Positions 1-9,193 are shown, counted from the first letter of the stretch. The stretch is DNA of 64,000 nt from Aurantibacillus circumpalustris (GCF_029625215.1 NZ_CP121197.1:3658001-3722000); one strand, 5' to 3'. Made by a program: numbers and translations. Notes: generated by a model not told the origin, from the sequence alone.

Positions 1-72
1 TCAGATCCCATCAAATATGACTTTGCATTATTTGGTGTTGGCGTGGATAAAATTTTAGGTAAATTGACTTAG
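1..72 (+). CDS. C-terminal end of an unidentified protein (cut by window edge)
   Basis: Frame 1 is open from the first base and ends at TAG 70-72, giving 23 residues that end ...VDKILGKLT. The peptide is hydrophobic (FALFGVGVDKIL) but too short to place in a family. The next gene is convergent, so this is the 3' end of a rightward transcript. Confidence 0.5.
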   Translation, partial: SDPIKYDFALFGVGVDKILGKLT

Positions 73-110
73 TACGTATATATAAAACGCAACAAAGTAA
101 AAATCACTTT

Positions 111-665
111 TTAATGAGGTGTTTTAATTCTCTCACTTACATCATCACCACTAATAAGATCATGCCCTGTTAGTTCAACATATTGAATAGTAGGGCTCAT
201 CAAACTACCACCACTAATTTTAATAAATATTTTATCTAAAATAGCAGTTTTACCCTTAATCAAAACCTCTACATGATAGTGATTATCTTCTCCACTTTTT
301 TTGAGATATAATTTTACTTTATCATAGGCAACTAAATGAATTTCATATATTCCATTTTTTTCATCGATCAAATCTGTATTAACCCCATATGCAAACTTTC
401 TTTGAAAAAAAGAAAGCTCACTCTTTGTTCCTCCGTCTTCAAAATTTATCCAATATACTTTTACAGGTTCTTTGTAATTCAAATCTGCACTTAAATCATA
501 ATTGAGTTCATAAATCAGCGTGTTTCGATTAACAGTCCTCTGCAAATAAAATAACATCTTCTTATTTGGCGTAGGTTCAGGAAAAGGCCCATAAAAAGGT
601 TTGATCCTTTGACTAAAAAGAGAAAAACTGAATACAATTATAAAAAGAAATAAAATCTTCTTCAT
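111..665 (-). CDS. DUF4833 domain-containing exported protein
   Basis: The 184-residue protein has an N-terminal signal peptide (about residues 1-18, ending FSLFSQ). The body has the pattern I associate with DUF4833: an FYLQRTVNRNT segment near residue 40, PVKVYWINFEDGG near 68 and a QRKFAYG stretch near 88. It is probably periplasmic, and its function is unknown. It lies 20 bp downstream of the ABC permease gene on the same strand, so it may be the last gene of the efflux operon or simply a read-through neighbour. Nothing in it suggests a transport role. Confidence 0.75.
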   Translation of the reverse strand: MKKILFLFIIVFSFSLFSQRIKPFYGPFPEPTPNKKMLFYLQRTVNRNTLIYELNYDLSADLNYKEPVKVYWINFEDGGTKSELSFFQRKFAYGVNTDLIDEKNGIYEIHLVAYDKVKLYLKKSGEDNHYHVEVLIKGKTAILDKIFIKISGGSLMSPTIQYVELTGHDLISGDDVSERIKTPH

Positions 666-685
666 CTTAGAACAAAATACAAAAA

Positions 686-1804
686 TTAGCTCGTCTTTTT
701 ATAATTAATAATTGCCCAAGTATTTAAAACAAGTGCAAATATAGCAACTACACCTAAGTTGGGTAAAACATCGCGCAGACCACTCCCTTTTAAAACAACC
801 ATGCGCATCACATCAATAAGATAACTTACCGGGTTTAGACGTGAAATTAATTTAGCCCAATCAGGCATACTATCAATAGATGTAAACAGTCCACCCATTA
901 AAATAAAAATCATCATAAAGAAAAACATAATAAACATTGCCTGTTGTTGGGTATCACAAAAAGTTGAAAGCAATAATCCAAAACCCAGAATTGCTAATAA
1001 AAACACTCCAATAAATCCATACAACAAAGCAATATTTCCTAAAGGAACTATTCCATATACCAACCAGGAAACTATCATTCCAACAGTAAAAACAACATTT
1101 CCAAGTACCCAAAAAGGAATAAGTTTTCCCAAAATAAAATGATGCTTTTTAATTGGCGTTACATTGATTTGTTCAATTGTTCCAACTTCCTTTTCCTTAA
1201 CAATATTCAAGGCGGAAAGAAAGCCTCCTATCATAGTAACTAGAATGGCCAAAATACCTGGAACCATATATACTTTATAATTTAGTGTGCCATTATACCA
1301 ATTAGATGAGGCAATTTCAATGCTAGGGTAATAATTTATTTTTGATGGGCCACTCAATTGTAATTGAATTTCTGTATTATAATTGCGAATTACGTTTGCC
1401 AAATAAGCTCCGCCAAGATTTGCTTTTGTTCCATTAATGGCATTTACAGCAATAAATAACTTTTGACCGTTTTCTCTAATAAGATTTTTTTCAAAATTAT
1501 GAGGGACTTCTAAAATAAGATCTGCCTTATCTGATTCAATTAATTTAAATGATTCCTTAAAAGAAGAGTTATAATTCACCAATCTAAAATATCCAGAAGA
1601 AGTAATAGAAGAAATTAATTTTTGTGAGTACGGCGACCTGTCATTATCTATCACCGCTAAATTAATATTCTTCACTTCATAGTCTGCGGCCAAAGGTAAT
1701 ATTATCAGTTGCATAACTGGCATCACTATAATAAGCGCCAGAATTGTTTTATTTCTAAAAATCTGACTAAACTCTTTCTGCAATAAAAATCTAATAATTC
1801 TCAT
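686..1804 (-). CDS. ABC-2 type transporter permease (distal subunit)
   Basis: The 372-residue membrane protein has the ABC-2 permease layout of YhhJ/YbhR-like efflux subunits. There is one transmembrane segment near residues 22-42, a large extracytoplasmic domain to about 175, and five or six transmembrane segments in the C-terminal half. The cytoplasmic motif NIVKEKEVGTIEQINVTPI, near 200, is typical of the family and contacts the ATPase. Its ATG overlaps the stop codon of the upstream permease gene (ATGA), implying translational coupling and a heteromeric pair. The substrate cannot be read from the sequence. Confidence 0.88.
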   Translation of the reverse strand: MRIIRFLLQKEFSQIFRNKTILALIIVMPVMQLIILPLAADYEVKNINLAVIDNDRSPYSQKLISSITSSGYFRLVNYNSSFKESFKLIESDKADLILEVPHNFEKNLIRENGQKLFIAVNAINGTKANLGGAYLANVIRNYNTEIQLQLSGPSKINYYPSIEIASSNWYNGTLNYKVYMVPGILAILVTMIGGFLSALNIVKEKEVGTIEQINVTPIKKHHFILGKLIPFWVLGNVVFTVGMIVSWLVYGIVPLGNIALLYGFIGVFLLAILGFGLLLSTFCDTQQQAMFIMFFFMMIFILMGGLFTSIDSMPDWAKLISRLNPVSYLIDVMRMVVLKGSGLRDVLPNLGVVAIFALVLNTWAIINYKKTS

Positions 1805-2907
1805 GTCAATCTGATTTTAAAATTTTTAATACTTATTGCAAATAAAAACAAAGTCATTCCAATTAGTATCACAGTCTCTTTCCACACAGCCGAAAACCCA
1901 ACACCTTTAATCATTATTCCTTTTACAATGATGTAAAACCATTTAGATGGAACAATATTTGAAATTACCTGCAAGGGTATAGGCATATTTTCGATTGGAA
2001 ACATAAATCCACTGAAAAGTACTGTTGGAAGTAGCATTCCCATTAGAGAAATAAGCATTGCTACTTGTTGAGAATCCGTTTTAATCGAAATAAAAATTCC
2101 TAAACTAAGACAGGTAATAATAAATAAAGTGCTTTCAGCTAAAAGCAAAAACAGACTTCCGTTAATTGGAAGATCCAAGACAAAAACACTTAATAGTAAA
2201 ATAGAAAACACATTTATCAAAGACAAAAATAAATATGGTACCGCTTTAGAAATTATTACGAGCACAGGTTTAAAAGGCGAAACCAATAATATTTCCATAG
2301 TTCCTGTCTCTTTTTCTTTTACGATGGAAATGGCAGTCATCATCACACATACTAACATTAAAACCAAAGCCATTACCCCTGGCACAAAATTATGTGCACT
2401 TTTTAATTGTGGATTGTAAAGCATTCGCACCTCTGGCATAATGCGGTAAGGAACATTTAAAGTAGTATTTAATTGCTGCTGATAATCTTGTATGATAGAA
2501 GAGACATAATTAGTAAGCATGTTGGCTGTATTCGGATCACTCGCATCGGCAATAACTTGAATCTGTGCTTTATTTTGATGTAATAATGTCTCATTAAAGT
2601 TGGCAGGAAAGATAATTGCCATTTTCACTTTCCCCCTTTTAAACGCGTCGTTAATATCAGTTTCATTCATCACAGCACGTTCTATCTCGAAATAACGACT
2701 GGCTTCTATTTTAGTAATTATGCTTTGCGACGCAATATCTTTTGCTTGATCTAAAATTACAATTTTCGAATTTTTAACTTCATTTGTTAAAGCAAAACCA
2801 AAAATGAGAATTTGCATGATTGGCATCCCAAATAATATAAACAGGGTTTTGCGATCGCGTAAAACGTGTGCAAACTCTTTCCTTACAAATGTTATAAATT
2901 GTTTCAT
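1801..2907 (-). CDS. ABC-2 type transporter permease (proximal subunit)
   Basis: The 368-residue paralogue of the next permease has the same topology: one N-terminal transmembrane helix, an extracytoplasmic domain of about 140 residues, then a C-terminal membrane bundle. The coupling-helix motif SIVKEKETGTMEILLVSPF lies near residue 195. It lies 10 bp downstream of an ATPase gene and overlaps the second permease gene by 4 bp. With two ATPases, an HlyD-like adaptor and TolC, it should form a tripartite exporter spanning both membranes. Drug or envelope-component export is inferred from family members. Confidence 0.88.
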   Translation of the reverse strand: MKQFITFVRKEFAHVLRDRKTLFILFGMPIMQILIFGFALTNEVKNSKIVILDQAKDIASQSIITKIEASRYFEIERAVMNETDINDAFKRGKVKMAIIFPANFNETLLHQNKAQIQVIADASDPNTANMLTNYVSSIIQDYQQQLNTTLNVPYRIMPEVRMLYNPQLKSAHNFVPGVMALVLMLVCVMMTAISIVKEKETGTMEILLVSPFKPVLVIISKAVPYLFLSLINVFSILLLSVFVLDLPINGSLFLLLAESTLFIITCLSLGIFISIKTDSQQVAMLISLMGMLLPTVLFSGFMFPIENMPIPLQVISNIVPSKWFYIIVKGIMIKGVGFSAVWKETVILIGMTLFLFAISIKNFKIRLT

Positions 2908-2917
2908 GTCTTAAATT

Positions 2918-3655
2918 TTAATCCCCACGTTTTGCACCTCTGGCCAACTGATAAAAAACTTCATCCATAGAACTCACATTAAATTTCTTCTTTAAATTGG
3001 CCGGACTGTCAAGTGCCTCTATCTTTCCATCCACCATAATTGATAAACGATTACAATATTCTGCCTCGTCCATATAATGTGTGGTTACAAAAATTGTGGT
3101 TCCTTTATCTGCCGCATCGTAAATCAAATCCCAAAACTGGCGGCGTGTCACAGGGTCTACCCCACCCGTTGGTTCATCTAAAAACACAATTTTCGGTTGA
3201 TGTAAAACAGCAACTGAAAAAGACAATTTCTGTTTCCAACCCAAAGGCAAAGAACCCACTAATTTTTTCGCTTCTTTCTCCAGCCCTAATTGTGTAATTA
3301 AGGCTTCGCCTTTTTCTTTAATTTGAGAATTGCTTAGACCATAAATTCCACCAAAAAATTTAATATTCTCTAAAACCGTAAGATCTTCGTATAAAGAAAA
3401 TTTTTGACTCATGTAGCCAATGTTTTTTTTGATTTCTTCTGTTTCTTTATAAATATCAAAACCCGCAATGGTTGCAGCACCGGAAGTAGGAATAGAAAGT
3501 CCACATAACATGCGCATCGCGGTAGTTTTACCCGCACCATTCGCACCTAAAAAACCAAAAATCTCTCCTTTAAATACTTCAAAGCTTATTTCGTTCACTG
3601 CAGTAAAATCTGCAAAACGCTTGGTAAGATTTTCTGTTTTAATAACTCGTTCCAT
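2918..3655 (-). CDS. ABC transporter ATP-binding protein
   Basis: The 245-residue nucleotide-binding subunit has Walker A GANGAGKT at residues 37-44, Walker B VFLDEPTGGVDP near 157-168 and a switch histidine in the TTHYMDEAE stretch near 192. The signature motif is degenerate: SLPLGWKQ, where the partner ATPase has LSGGMKQ. Divergent signatures of this kind are common in the second half of YbhF-like double ATPases. These two genes therefore look like the split form of such a protein and probably heterodimerise. It starts 2 bp after the preceding ATPase gene ends. Confidence 0.9.
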   Translation of the reverse strand: MERVIKTENLTKRFADFTAVNEISFEVFKGEIFGFLGANGAGKTTAMRMLCGLSIPTSGAATIAGFDIYKETEEIKKNIGYMSQKFSLYEDLTVLENIKFFGGIYGLSNSQIKEKGEALITQLGLEKEAKKLVGSLPLGWKQKLSFSVAVLHQPKIVFLDEPTGGVDPVTRRQFWDLIYDAADKGTTIFVTTHYMDEAEYCNRLSIMVDGKIEALDSPANLKKKFNVSSMDEVFYQLARGAKRGD

Positions 3656-3657
3656 AA

Positions 3658-4563
3658 TTAAGCTTTCAATAGTTTAATAAAACAATCTTCAATGGTCGCA
3701 TCAATTTTATGAATCTCAATTTCATCAAAATTTTGAGATTTTAAATATTCACGTAGCTTACTTTCATCAAATGCCTTATTTAACGACAAATGTGCATATT
3801 CTCCAAAAGCATAGGACAAATTAGTATCCTCGTAATTTTTTAAAGCCATTAACAATGCTGACATATTATTTGATTTTACAGCATAAAGTTCGTCAGGATA
3901 ATCTGTTGTGATTTTTTGAGGAGTATCAATTGATAATATTTTTCCTTCCTGAATAAGCGCAATTCTATCGCAGAGGGTTGCTTCATCCATGTAAGGCGTA
4001 GAAACAATGATCGTGATGTTTTGTGCTTTTAATCTTTTCAACATTTCCCAAAACTCTTTTCGAGAAACAGGATCTACTCCGGTAGTTGGTTCATCCAAAA
4101 ACAAAACCGTCGGCTTATGAATCAAAGCACAACACAATGCTAATTTTTGTTTCATACCACCAGAAAGTTTTCCAGCACGACGTTTTTTAAACGGTTCAAT
4201 TTGAACGTAGATATCTTTTATTAAACCATAATTTTCTTCAACAGTTGTATTAAACACGGTAGCGAAAAAATTCAGGTTCTCTTCAATGCTTAAATCCTGA
4301 TACAAAGAGAACTTACCAGGCATGTAGCCAACTGTGTTGCGTATTTGTTTGTAATCTTTTACAACATCAAAACCATCAACAATTGCGCTTCCACCATCTG
4401 GAAGAAGTAATGTTGTAAGTATTCGAAAAATACTGGTCTTCCCTGCACCATCAGGACCAATCAATCCAAACAATTCGCCAGTTTTAACCGAGAAAGAAAC
4501 GTTATCCACCGCTACCGTTTTTTCTTTGCCGTAAAACTTTGATATATTATTTACTTCAACCAT
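3658..4563 (-). CDS. ABC transporter ATP-binding protein
   Basis: The 301-residue ATPase has Walker A GPDGAGKT (36-43), signature LSGGMKQ near 134, and Walker B VLFLDEPTTGVDP near 152-164. The H-loop position is altered: the segment reads STPYMDEA where the partner has TTHYMDEA. It carries a C-terminal extension of about 60 residues beyond the core. It corresponds to the first half of YbhF-like proteins. Together with the next gene it provides two non-equivalent ATP sites, one with a canonical signature and the other with a degenerate one. Confidence 0.9.
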   Translation of the reverse strand: MVEVNNISKFYGKEKTVAVDNVSFSVKTGELFGLIGPDGAGKTSIFRILTTLLLPDGGSAIVDGFDVVKDYKQIRNTVGYMPGKFSLYQDLSIEENLNFFATVFNTTVEENYGLIKDIYVQIEPFKKRRAGKLSGGMKQKLALCCALIHKPTVLFLDEPTTGVDPVSRKEFWEMLKRLKAQNITIIVSTPYMDEATLCDRIALIQEGKILSIDTPQKITTDYPDELYAVKSNNMSALLMALKNYEDTNLSYAFGEYAHLSLNKAFDESKLREYLKSQNFDEIEIHKIDATIEDCFIKLLKA

Positions 4564-4564
4564 T

Positions 4565-4675
4565 TTATAAATTTGTCAATGACCAAAACAGTTTCATAAT
4601 GGTTGAATGGAGGCTAAACATAAAGTCCACGCAAACCATAACCACTTCCTTAATATAGTTATTCAAACTTTTCAT
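4565..4675 (-). CDS. possible 36-residue leader or small ORF inside the efflux operon
   Basis: The 113-bp gap between the HlyD and first ATPase genes is filled by one small frame. Its ATG (4675-4673) lies one base after the HlyD stop codon, and its TAA (4567-4565) lies one base before the ATPase ATG. The product would begin MKSLNNYIKEVVMVC and be mildly hydrophobic. I recognise no family. The tight fit on both sides suggests translational coupling, but a chance frame of this length is quite possible in AT-rich DNA. Confidence 0.25.
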   Translation of the reverse strand: MKSLNNYIKEVVMVCVDFMFSLHSTIMKLFWSLTNL

Positions 4676-4676
4676 C

Positions 4677-5567
4677 TTAAAATTTCACTTCGCCGTACAT
4701 TCCAATTTTTAAAAGCCCATCATTCTTAATTTTTATTTTAATAGCGTACACTAAATTTGCTCGTTCATCTTTTGTCTGAATTGTTTTTGGTGTGAATTCA
4801 GCTTTATTGCTAAGCCATTCGACAACTCCTTCATAATCTTTATAGTCTGATTTACCCTTATCTACCAGAACTTTTACAGCTTGTCCAATTTTCACCTCAC
4901 CAAATTGATCACCTGTAATATATGCTCTCAAAATAATGGTTGAAAGGTCTGCTAACTTGTACAAAGGCTTTCCCGCAGCTGTCATTTCATTAACTTCAAC
5001 ATATTTCACTAGAACGGTTCCTTTTATAGGATTAATAATTTTGCATTTACTTAACTGATCATCTAATTGTTCGATCTGAATCTTAAGTGGTTCACTTTCT
5101 TCGGTAATACCATTTGATGTGATTCCCAAAACAGATTGTTGTCCTTCGATTTGCTTTTTAATGATAGAAACCTGAGCAGTGAGATCATCTAACTGTTTTT
5201 GAGTAGCTGCATTGGCGGTTACTAAATTTTGTACACGCTTTTGCTCTGTCTCTGCTTGTTTCAATTGCGCTTCTAATGCTGCTGTTTGAGTTTGAATATC
5301 AGGTCTTTTGCTTAGTAAGGCTTTTATTTGTGCCAATAGTTGCTTTCGTTTTAAAAACAACTGCGTAGAATCTATGTAGCCAATAATTTTTCCTTCCTCA
5401 ATTACCTGACCTTCTTCAATACTTAATTTTGCTATTACACCATTTGCTTCCGCAGAAACTATTGTTTCAATTGATTCAAAAGTACCCGAGGCGTCGTATT
5501 CTTCTTTATTGTTCTTACAAGACATAAGCACCACTGCCATTACCGTTATGAGTGTTAATTTATTCAT
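4677..5567 (-). CDS. HlyD/RND-type periplasmic adaptor lipoprotein
   Basis: The 296-residue membrane-fusion protein has a lipoprotein signal (lipobox VLMSC, Cys17), so it is anchored to a membrane rather than by a transmembrane helix. Next come a biotinyl-lipoyl-like half (GVIAKLSIEEGQVIEEG, near 44-60), an alpha-helical hairpin rich in Gln/Lys/Glu (about 70-150), the second lipoyl half (INPIKGTVLVKYVEVNE) and a beta-barrel. It links the ABC-2 permeases to TolC. It lies 28 bp downstream of the TolC gene. Confidence 0.9.
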   Translation of the reverse strand: MNKLTLITVMAVVLMSCKNNKEEYDASGTFESIETIVSAEANGVIAKLSIEEGQVIEEGKIIGYIDSTQLFLKRKQLLAQIKALLSKRPDIQTQTAALEAQLKQAETEQKRVQNLVTANAATQKQLDDLTAQVSIIKKQIEGQQSVLGITSNGITEESEPLKIQIEQLDDQLSKCKIINPIKGTVLVKYVEVNEMTAAGKPLYKLADLSTIILRAYITGDQFGEVKIGQAVKVLVDKGKSDYKDYEGVVEWLSNKAEFTPKTIQTKDERANLVYAIKIKIKNDGLLKIGMYGEVKF

Positions 5568-5595
5568 GATTTATTTTTTAATATTTATTAATTAA

Positions 5596-6858
5596 TTATT
5601 CTCCAATAGTATTTTGTTGTGCATACTCTGCCATAAGGAGTTGAATTTCGTGAAGTACTCTATTTCCTCGTGCCTGATCTTCAGCATTAACTTCTCTTAA
5701 ATAATCGGTGGAATTAATTACACCATTTTGTAATTGAACGTTTGCTGACTGTTTTATATCGGAACGCAACAAAATAATTTGATTGTCACTCAATAAAAGC
5801 TTCTGAAGTTTTGAAACTTCTGCACTTTGCTGTTTTAATGCAAAATTTGTATTAAAAAGGAATAATTCTTTTTGCAAATCAATACTTTGACGATTGATAT
5901 CAAGTATCGCTTTTTCCTTTTTTAAAGTGTACAAACCTGTGAGTGACCAGTTCATGCGAATACCACCAACATAGTAGGGTTCAAACTTATTACTTAAAAA
6001 ATTTAGTGCTGGCCTGCCGTAACCACCTTGCACAAAAGCGTTAAACTTAGGCAGGTTTTTTGCTTTCAATAAATCATTTTGAATTGAAATATTTTTAGAC
6101 TGATTTTCAAAAACGATTAATTCGGGTCTGTCAATACTTTGCGAAGGAATTTTTTCTGAAGGTTTTATTAAACTCGTTCCTTCTTCTAAATTTTGATTCA
6201 GATACAAACTGAGCATATCAAGATAAGCCGTTCTATTTGCTTTCAACTCCGTGTAACGCTGATCTAGTTTTAAATTCTCTGCCCTTAATACATCTAGATT
6301 TGTTTTAAAAGCAACGCCATTCTTTATGCCAGCTTCCGTTCTATCCATTCCGTTACGAATATCTTTACGGATTAATTCTGTCAAGGTTAGTTGTTCATCA
6401 ATCAATAAAATCCCAAAAAAGAGTTGATTTACGCGCTCTTTCAACTTGTATAACTCAACTTCTAGTTTTTGCTCTTCCACAACACCACTTGCTTCTTGCA
6501 TTCTTTTTTGCTGCTTTACCATTCCACCATCGTATAACGGTTGATTTATTTCTCCATAAATTTTGTATTGATCCTTACTCAAACTTGGCACATCTACGCC
6601 TGGAAGTTTGATAGGAAGCGCTGTAACTTCAGACTGATAAGTAGCCTGACCATTAATAGCAATCTGCGGAAAATATCCTTTAGAAATATTTTGCACAGAA
6701 TATTCTTTGCTTTTATGGATAAGGTCACGCTGTTTTACTAGCGGATAATTTTGTTTAGCAAGTGAATAGCATTCTTCAAGCGTAATCACTTTGTTTATTT
6801 GTGCGTTCATTAATAACCCGAACAACACAAAAAAAATAAAAAGATAATAGTTTCTCAT
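5596..6858 (-). CDS. TolC family outer membrane efflux protein
   Basis: The 420-residue protein has a signal peptide (about 1-19, ending LLMNAQ) followed by ITLEECYSLAKQNYPLVKQRD, a typical start of an OEP domain. Two internally similar halves are rich in long helices, as expected for the TolC trimer barrel and tunnel. It is the outer membrane exit duct of the exporter encoded by the same operon and lies 58 bp downstream of tetR. Confidence 0.9.
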   Translation of the reverse strand: MRNYYLFIFFVLFGLLMNAQINKVITLEECYSLAKQNYPLVKQRDLIHKSKEYSVQNISKGYFPQIAINGQATYQSEVTALPIKLPGVDVPSLSKDQYKIYGEINQPLYDGGMVKQQKRMQEASGVVEEQKLEVELYKLKERVNQLFFGILLIDEQLTLTELIRKDIRNGMDRTEAGIKNGVAFKTNLDVLRAENLKLDQRYTELKANRTAYLDMLSLYLNQNLEEGTSLIKPSEKIPSQSIDRPELIVFENQSKNISIQNDLLKAKNLPKFNAFVQGGYGRPALNFLSNKFEPYYVGGIRMNWSLTGLYTLKKEKAILDINRQSIDLQKELFLFNTNFALKQQSAEVSKLQKLLLSDNQIILLRSDIKQSANVQLQNGVINSTDYLREVNAEDQARGNRVLHEIQLLMAEYAQQNTIGE

Positions 6859-6916
6859 TCTTCTTCGATTTAATATTCCGTTTTAATCATTTGTTTAATT
6901 TCTATTCAAAAAAAAA

Positions 6917-7531
6917 TTAATTATTATTTAAAATGCTTTCCATCCATTCCGGTACCAATAATTTTCTTTGCTGCATAAGGGCTTCAAATTGCTTTTGGTC
7001 CAGTGCACCAATACTTCCAAACAAGGGTCTTGCTATAAAGGGAAAAAGTAACATGCCCAATAAGCTCATTAAAAAATGTAAAGGATGTAGATCTTTTCGC
7101 TTTGTCATTATTTGTTTTACAAATACCGAATCCTTTATCAGTTTTCCGACTTGCATTTTTTCCGTGAATCTTTCAGGGTGATTACGAATCTCGCTTAACA
7201 CAAACAACGGTAAATCTGGAGTCACAATAAGCAGATCAATATAGCTGGAAGCAATCAATTCTACCTTTTTTTCCAAAGTTGTTTCACTGTCCATTAAAAT
7301 TGGTAAAAGCATTCCAAATAAACTTTGAAGTTTCTCAAGCATGATTATTTCAAATAATTTTTCTTTGCTTCGGAAATAATAATTTAGAAGTGCCAGATTA
7401 ATTTTCGCTTCTTCAGCAATATCTCTGGTACGCGTTGCGGCATAACCTTTTTTACTAAAAACTATACGCGCAGCTTCTTTAATTTTTTCTTCGGTAGAAT
7501 TATCTGGTTTTATTTTTATTGCCTTTGCCAT
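6917..7531 (-). CDS. TetR/AcrR family transcriptional regulator
   Basis: The 204-residue regulator has an N-terminal helix-turn-helix (ARIVFSKKGYAATRTRDIAEEAKINLALLNYYF region, residues 21-54), where the recognition helix NLALLNYYF is the family hallmark. The C-terminal domain is variable and ligand-binding. As the first gene of the exporter operon it most likely represses its own promoter and the pump. A palindrome directly upstream (7582-7597) is the candidate operator. Confidence 0.9.
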   Translation of the reverse strand: MAKAIKIKPDNSTEEKIKEAARIVFSKKGYAATRTRDIAEEAKINLALLNYYFRSKEKLFEIIMLEKLQSLFGMLLPILMDSETTLEKKVELIASSYIDLLIVTPDLPLFVLSEIRNHPERFTEKMQVGKLIKDSVFVKQIMTKRKDLHPLHFLMSLLGMLLFPFIARPLFGSIGALDQKQFEALMQQRKLLVPEWMESILNNN

Positions 7532-7581
7532 AAATATTACGGGACAAATTTAAAGCATTAATTTTAAATTAATCAAACAAT

Positions 7582-7597
7582 TTAATCAATTGATTAA
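7582..7597. promoter_or_regulatory. candidate TetR operator
   Basis: TTAATCAATTGATTAA is a perfect 16-bp palindrome 51 bp upstream of tetR in the divergent tetR/GNAT intergenic region. A further half-site (TTAATCAA) lies at about 7568. Its position fits autoregulation of the pump operon. Binding is inferred from placement and symmetry only. Confidence 0.5.
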
Positions 7598-7668
7598 TAA
7601 TTAAACATAAAGCATTGATTATCAACATAAATATTTTACTTAAATAAATTCACGACCTTTGAATACGT

Positions 7669-8106
7669 ATGCAACTAATTCCAATAACCGAATCTGAAGA
7701 TAAAAATAACGAACTGTATCAATCATCGTCTTGTCAGGACCTATTGACTATTTATAAAGACTTTTATAAATCAATTGGTTATAAATTACCGTGGGTGGGT
7801 TATTTTATTTTTAAGAATGAAAAAATAGTTGGTTCGTGTGGATTCAAAGGTGCTCCGAAAAATAAAAAAGTGGAAATTGCTTATTGGACTTTTTCTGAAA
7901 ATGAAAAACAAGGAATAGCAACAGAAGCCTGCAGACTGTTAGTTGAACTTGCTTTGAAGACAGATTCTAAAGTAATTATAAGTGCTCAAACTCTTCCAGA
8001 AGAAAACGCATCTACCTCTATTCTAAAAAAGAATGGATTTGTTTTTACAGGGGAGACAACAGATGAAGAAGTAGGTGTGGCTTGGGAATGGATTTATAAA
8101 AAATAA
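7669..8106 (+). CDS. GNAT family N-acetyltransferase
   Basis: The 145-residue protein has the RimJ/RimL-like GNAT fold: strand-rich IVGSCGFKG near residues 62-70, VEIAYWTFSENEKQGIATEA near 76-96 (an acetyl-CoA pyrophosphate loop variant) and a C-terminal ILKKNGFVFTGE motif. The acceptor substrate cannot be predicted. It is divergent from the tetR operon and ends 2 bp before the VOC gene, so the two are probably co-transcribed. Confidence 0.85.
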   Translation: MQLIPITESEDKNNELYQSSSCQDLLTIYKDFYKSIGYKLPWVGYFIFKNEKIVGSCGFKGAPKNKKVEIAYWTFSENEKQGIATEACRLLVELALKTDSKVIISAQTLPEENASTSILKKNGFVFTGETTDEEVGVAWEWIYKK

Positions 8107-8108
8107 TT

Positions 8109-8534
8109 ATGAGACAAAAATTAAATTTAATCACATTAGGTGTAAAAGATTTACAAAAGTCATTACACTTTTACGAAAATGGACTTGGTTGGAAAAAATC
8201 TTCAGCGAGTAATGAGAACATTGCATTTTTTTCTCTGGGTGGCATGGTTCTAAGTTTGTATCCAAGAAATTTGTTGGCGGACGATGTATCTATCATAGAT
8301 GATGTAACAGGGTTTTCAGGAATTACACTTGCTCACAATTGTAAGAGTGAAAAAGAAGTAGAAGATGTTTTAAGTGAAGTAGAAAAACTCGGTGCAATCA
8401 TCCTTAAACCAGCGCAAAAGGTGTTTTGGGGCGGTTACAGCGGTTATTTTAAAGATTTAGATGGACATATTTTTGAAGTCGCCTTTAATCCTTTTTGGGA
8501 ATTTGATGAAAACGACAATGTAAAACTGCCTTAA
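8109..8534 (+). CDS. VOC family protein (glyoxalase/bleomycin resistance fold)
   Basis: The 141-residue protein has paired beta-alpha-beta-beta-beta modules. It opens with LNLITLGVKDLQKSLHFYENGLGW (metal-site strand one) and ends with the segment YSGYFKDLDGHIFEVAFNPFW, which carries the conserved DxDGHxxE-type ligand pair. Members include thiol-S-transferases, isomerases and antibiotic-binding proteins. The exact activity is unknown. The 2-bp spacing to the GNAT gene suggests an operon. Confidence 0.85.
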   Translation: MRQKLNLITLGVKDLQKSLHFYENGLGWKKSSASNENIAFFSLGGMVLSLYPRNLLADDVSIIDDVTGFSGITLAHNCKSEKEVEDVLSEVEKLGAIILKPAQKVFWGGYSGYFKDLDGHIFEVAFNPFWEFDENDNVKLP

Positions 8535-8605
8535 TATAAAATCGATTTTAAATAAAATTATTTTTGTAAGTATATTGAACCTCGAAATTAATCCCTTCAC
8601 TCACG

Positions 8606-9193
8606 ATGAATAAAGCGTTGATTCTTGAAAGCATTTCCAAACACATTTCTCTTACAAAAAAAGAAGAGGAGTATTTCATTTCTCTACTACAAGGAAAGAA
8701 ATTAAAAAAGAAACAATTTCTGGTTCACGAAAATGAATTTAATAAACACACAGCGTTTATAACAAAAGGTTGCCTTCGCTCCTACTCTATTGACAGGAAT
8801 GGTTTTGAACACATCATACAGTTTGCACCTCCTGGTTGGTGGATTGCCGATATTGCCAGCGTAATTTCAAATCAGCCAGGAAAATTAAACATTGATGCAC
8901 TAGAAGATTCTGAAATGTTTATGCTTTCCCGCGAAGATCAATTAACCCTCTTCGAAAAAAATCCAAAGTTCGAACGTTTCTTCCGTATCATTACTGAAAA
9001 TTCAATCGCAGCAAACAGTCACCGTTTAATAGATTATATGGGACTTACAGCCCAGGAACGGTATTTCACTTTCTGTAACCGCTACCCAATGCTAATGCAA
9101 AGTTTACCGCAAAAACAAATTGCAGCTTACATTGGTGTTACACCTGAATTTTTAAGTAAGATAAAAGCGGAGTATTTGAAGAAGAAGAAGTAA
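8606..9193 (+). CDS. Crp/Fnr family transcriptional regulator
   Basis: The 195-residue protein has a cyclic-nucleotide-binding-like beta-roll (about 25-115, with HENEFNKHTAFITKGCLRSY) and a short C-terminal winged helix (LPQKQIAAYIGVTPEFLSKIK). This compact form, with a TPExLSxI recognition helix, is common in Bacteroidota and lacks the Glu-x-x-x-Arg pair that reads TGA half-sites in CRP/FNR. It is therefore a poor candidate for the TGA-type boxes further along the window. No cysteine cluster for an iron-sulfur centre is seen. Confidence 0.85.
   Translation: MNKALILESISKHISLTKKEEEYFISLLQGKKLKKKQFLVHENEFNKHTAFITKGCLRSYSIDRNGFEHIIQFAPPGWWIADIASVISNQPGKLNIDALEDSEMFMLSREDQLTLFEKNPKFERFFRIITENSIAANSHRLIDYMGLTAQERYFTFCNRYPMLMQSLPQKQIAAYIGVTPEFLSKIKAEYLKKKK

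Noticed and set aside
7615-7625. TTGAT-T-ATCAA near 7615 as an FNR site for the GNAT gene
   Set aside because: The half-sites are separated by one base, not four, and it is not at 29.5 bp from the -7 element (7654).
8606-9193. Crp/Fnr-like regulator as the factor for the TGAN-N4-NTCA boxes
   Set aside because: Its recognition helix (TPEFLSKIK) lacks the Glu-x-x-x-Arg pair that reads TGA, and it lies about 8 kb from the cluster of boxes. The receiver-CRP fusion fits better.
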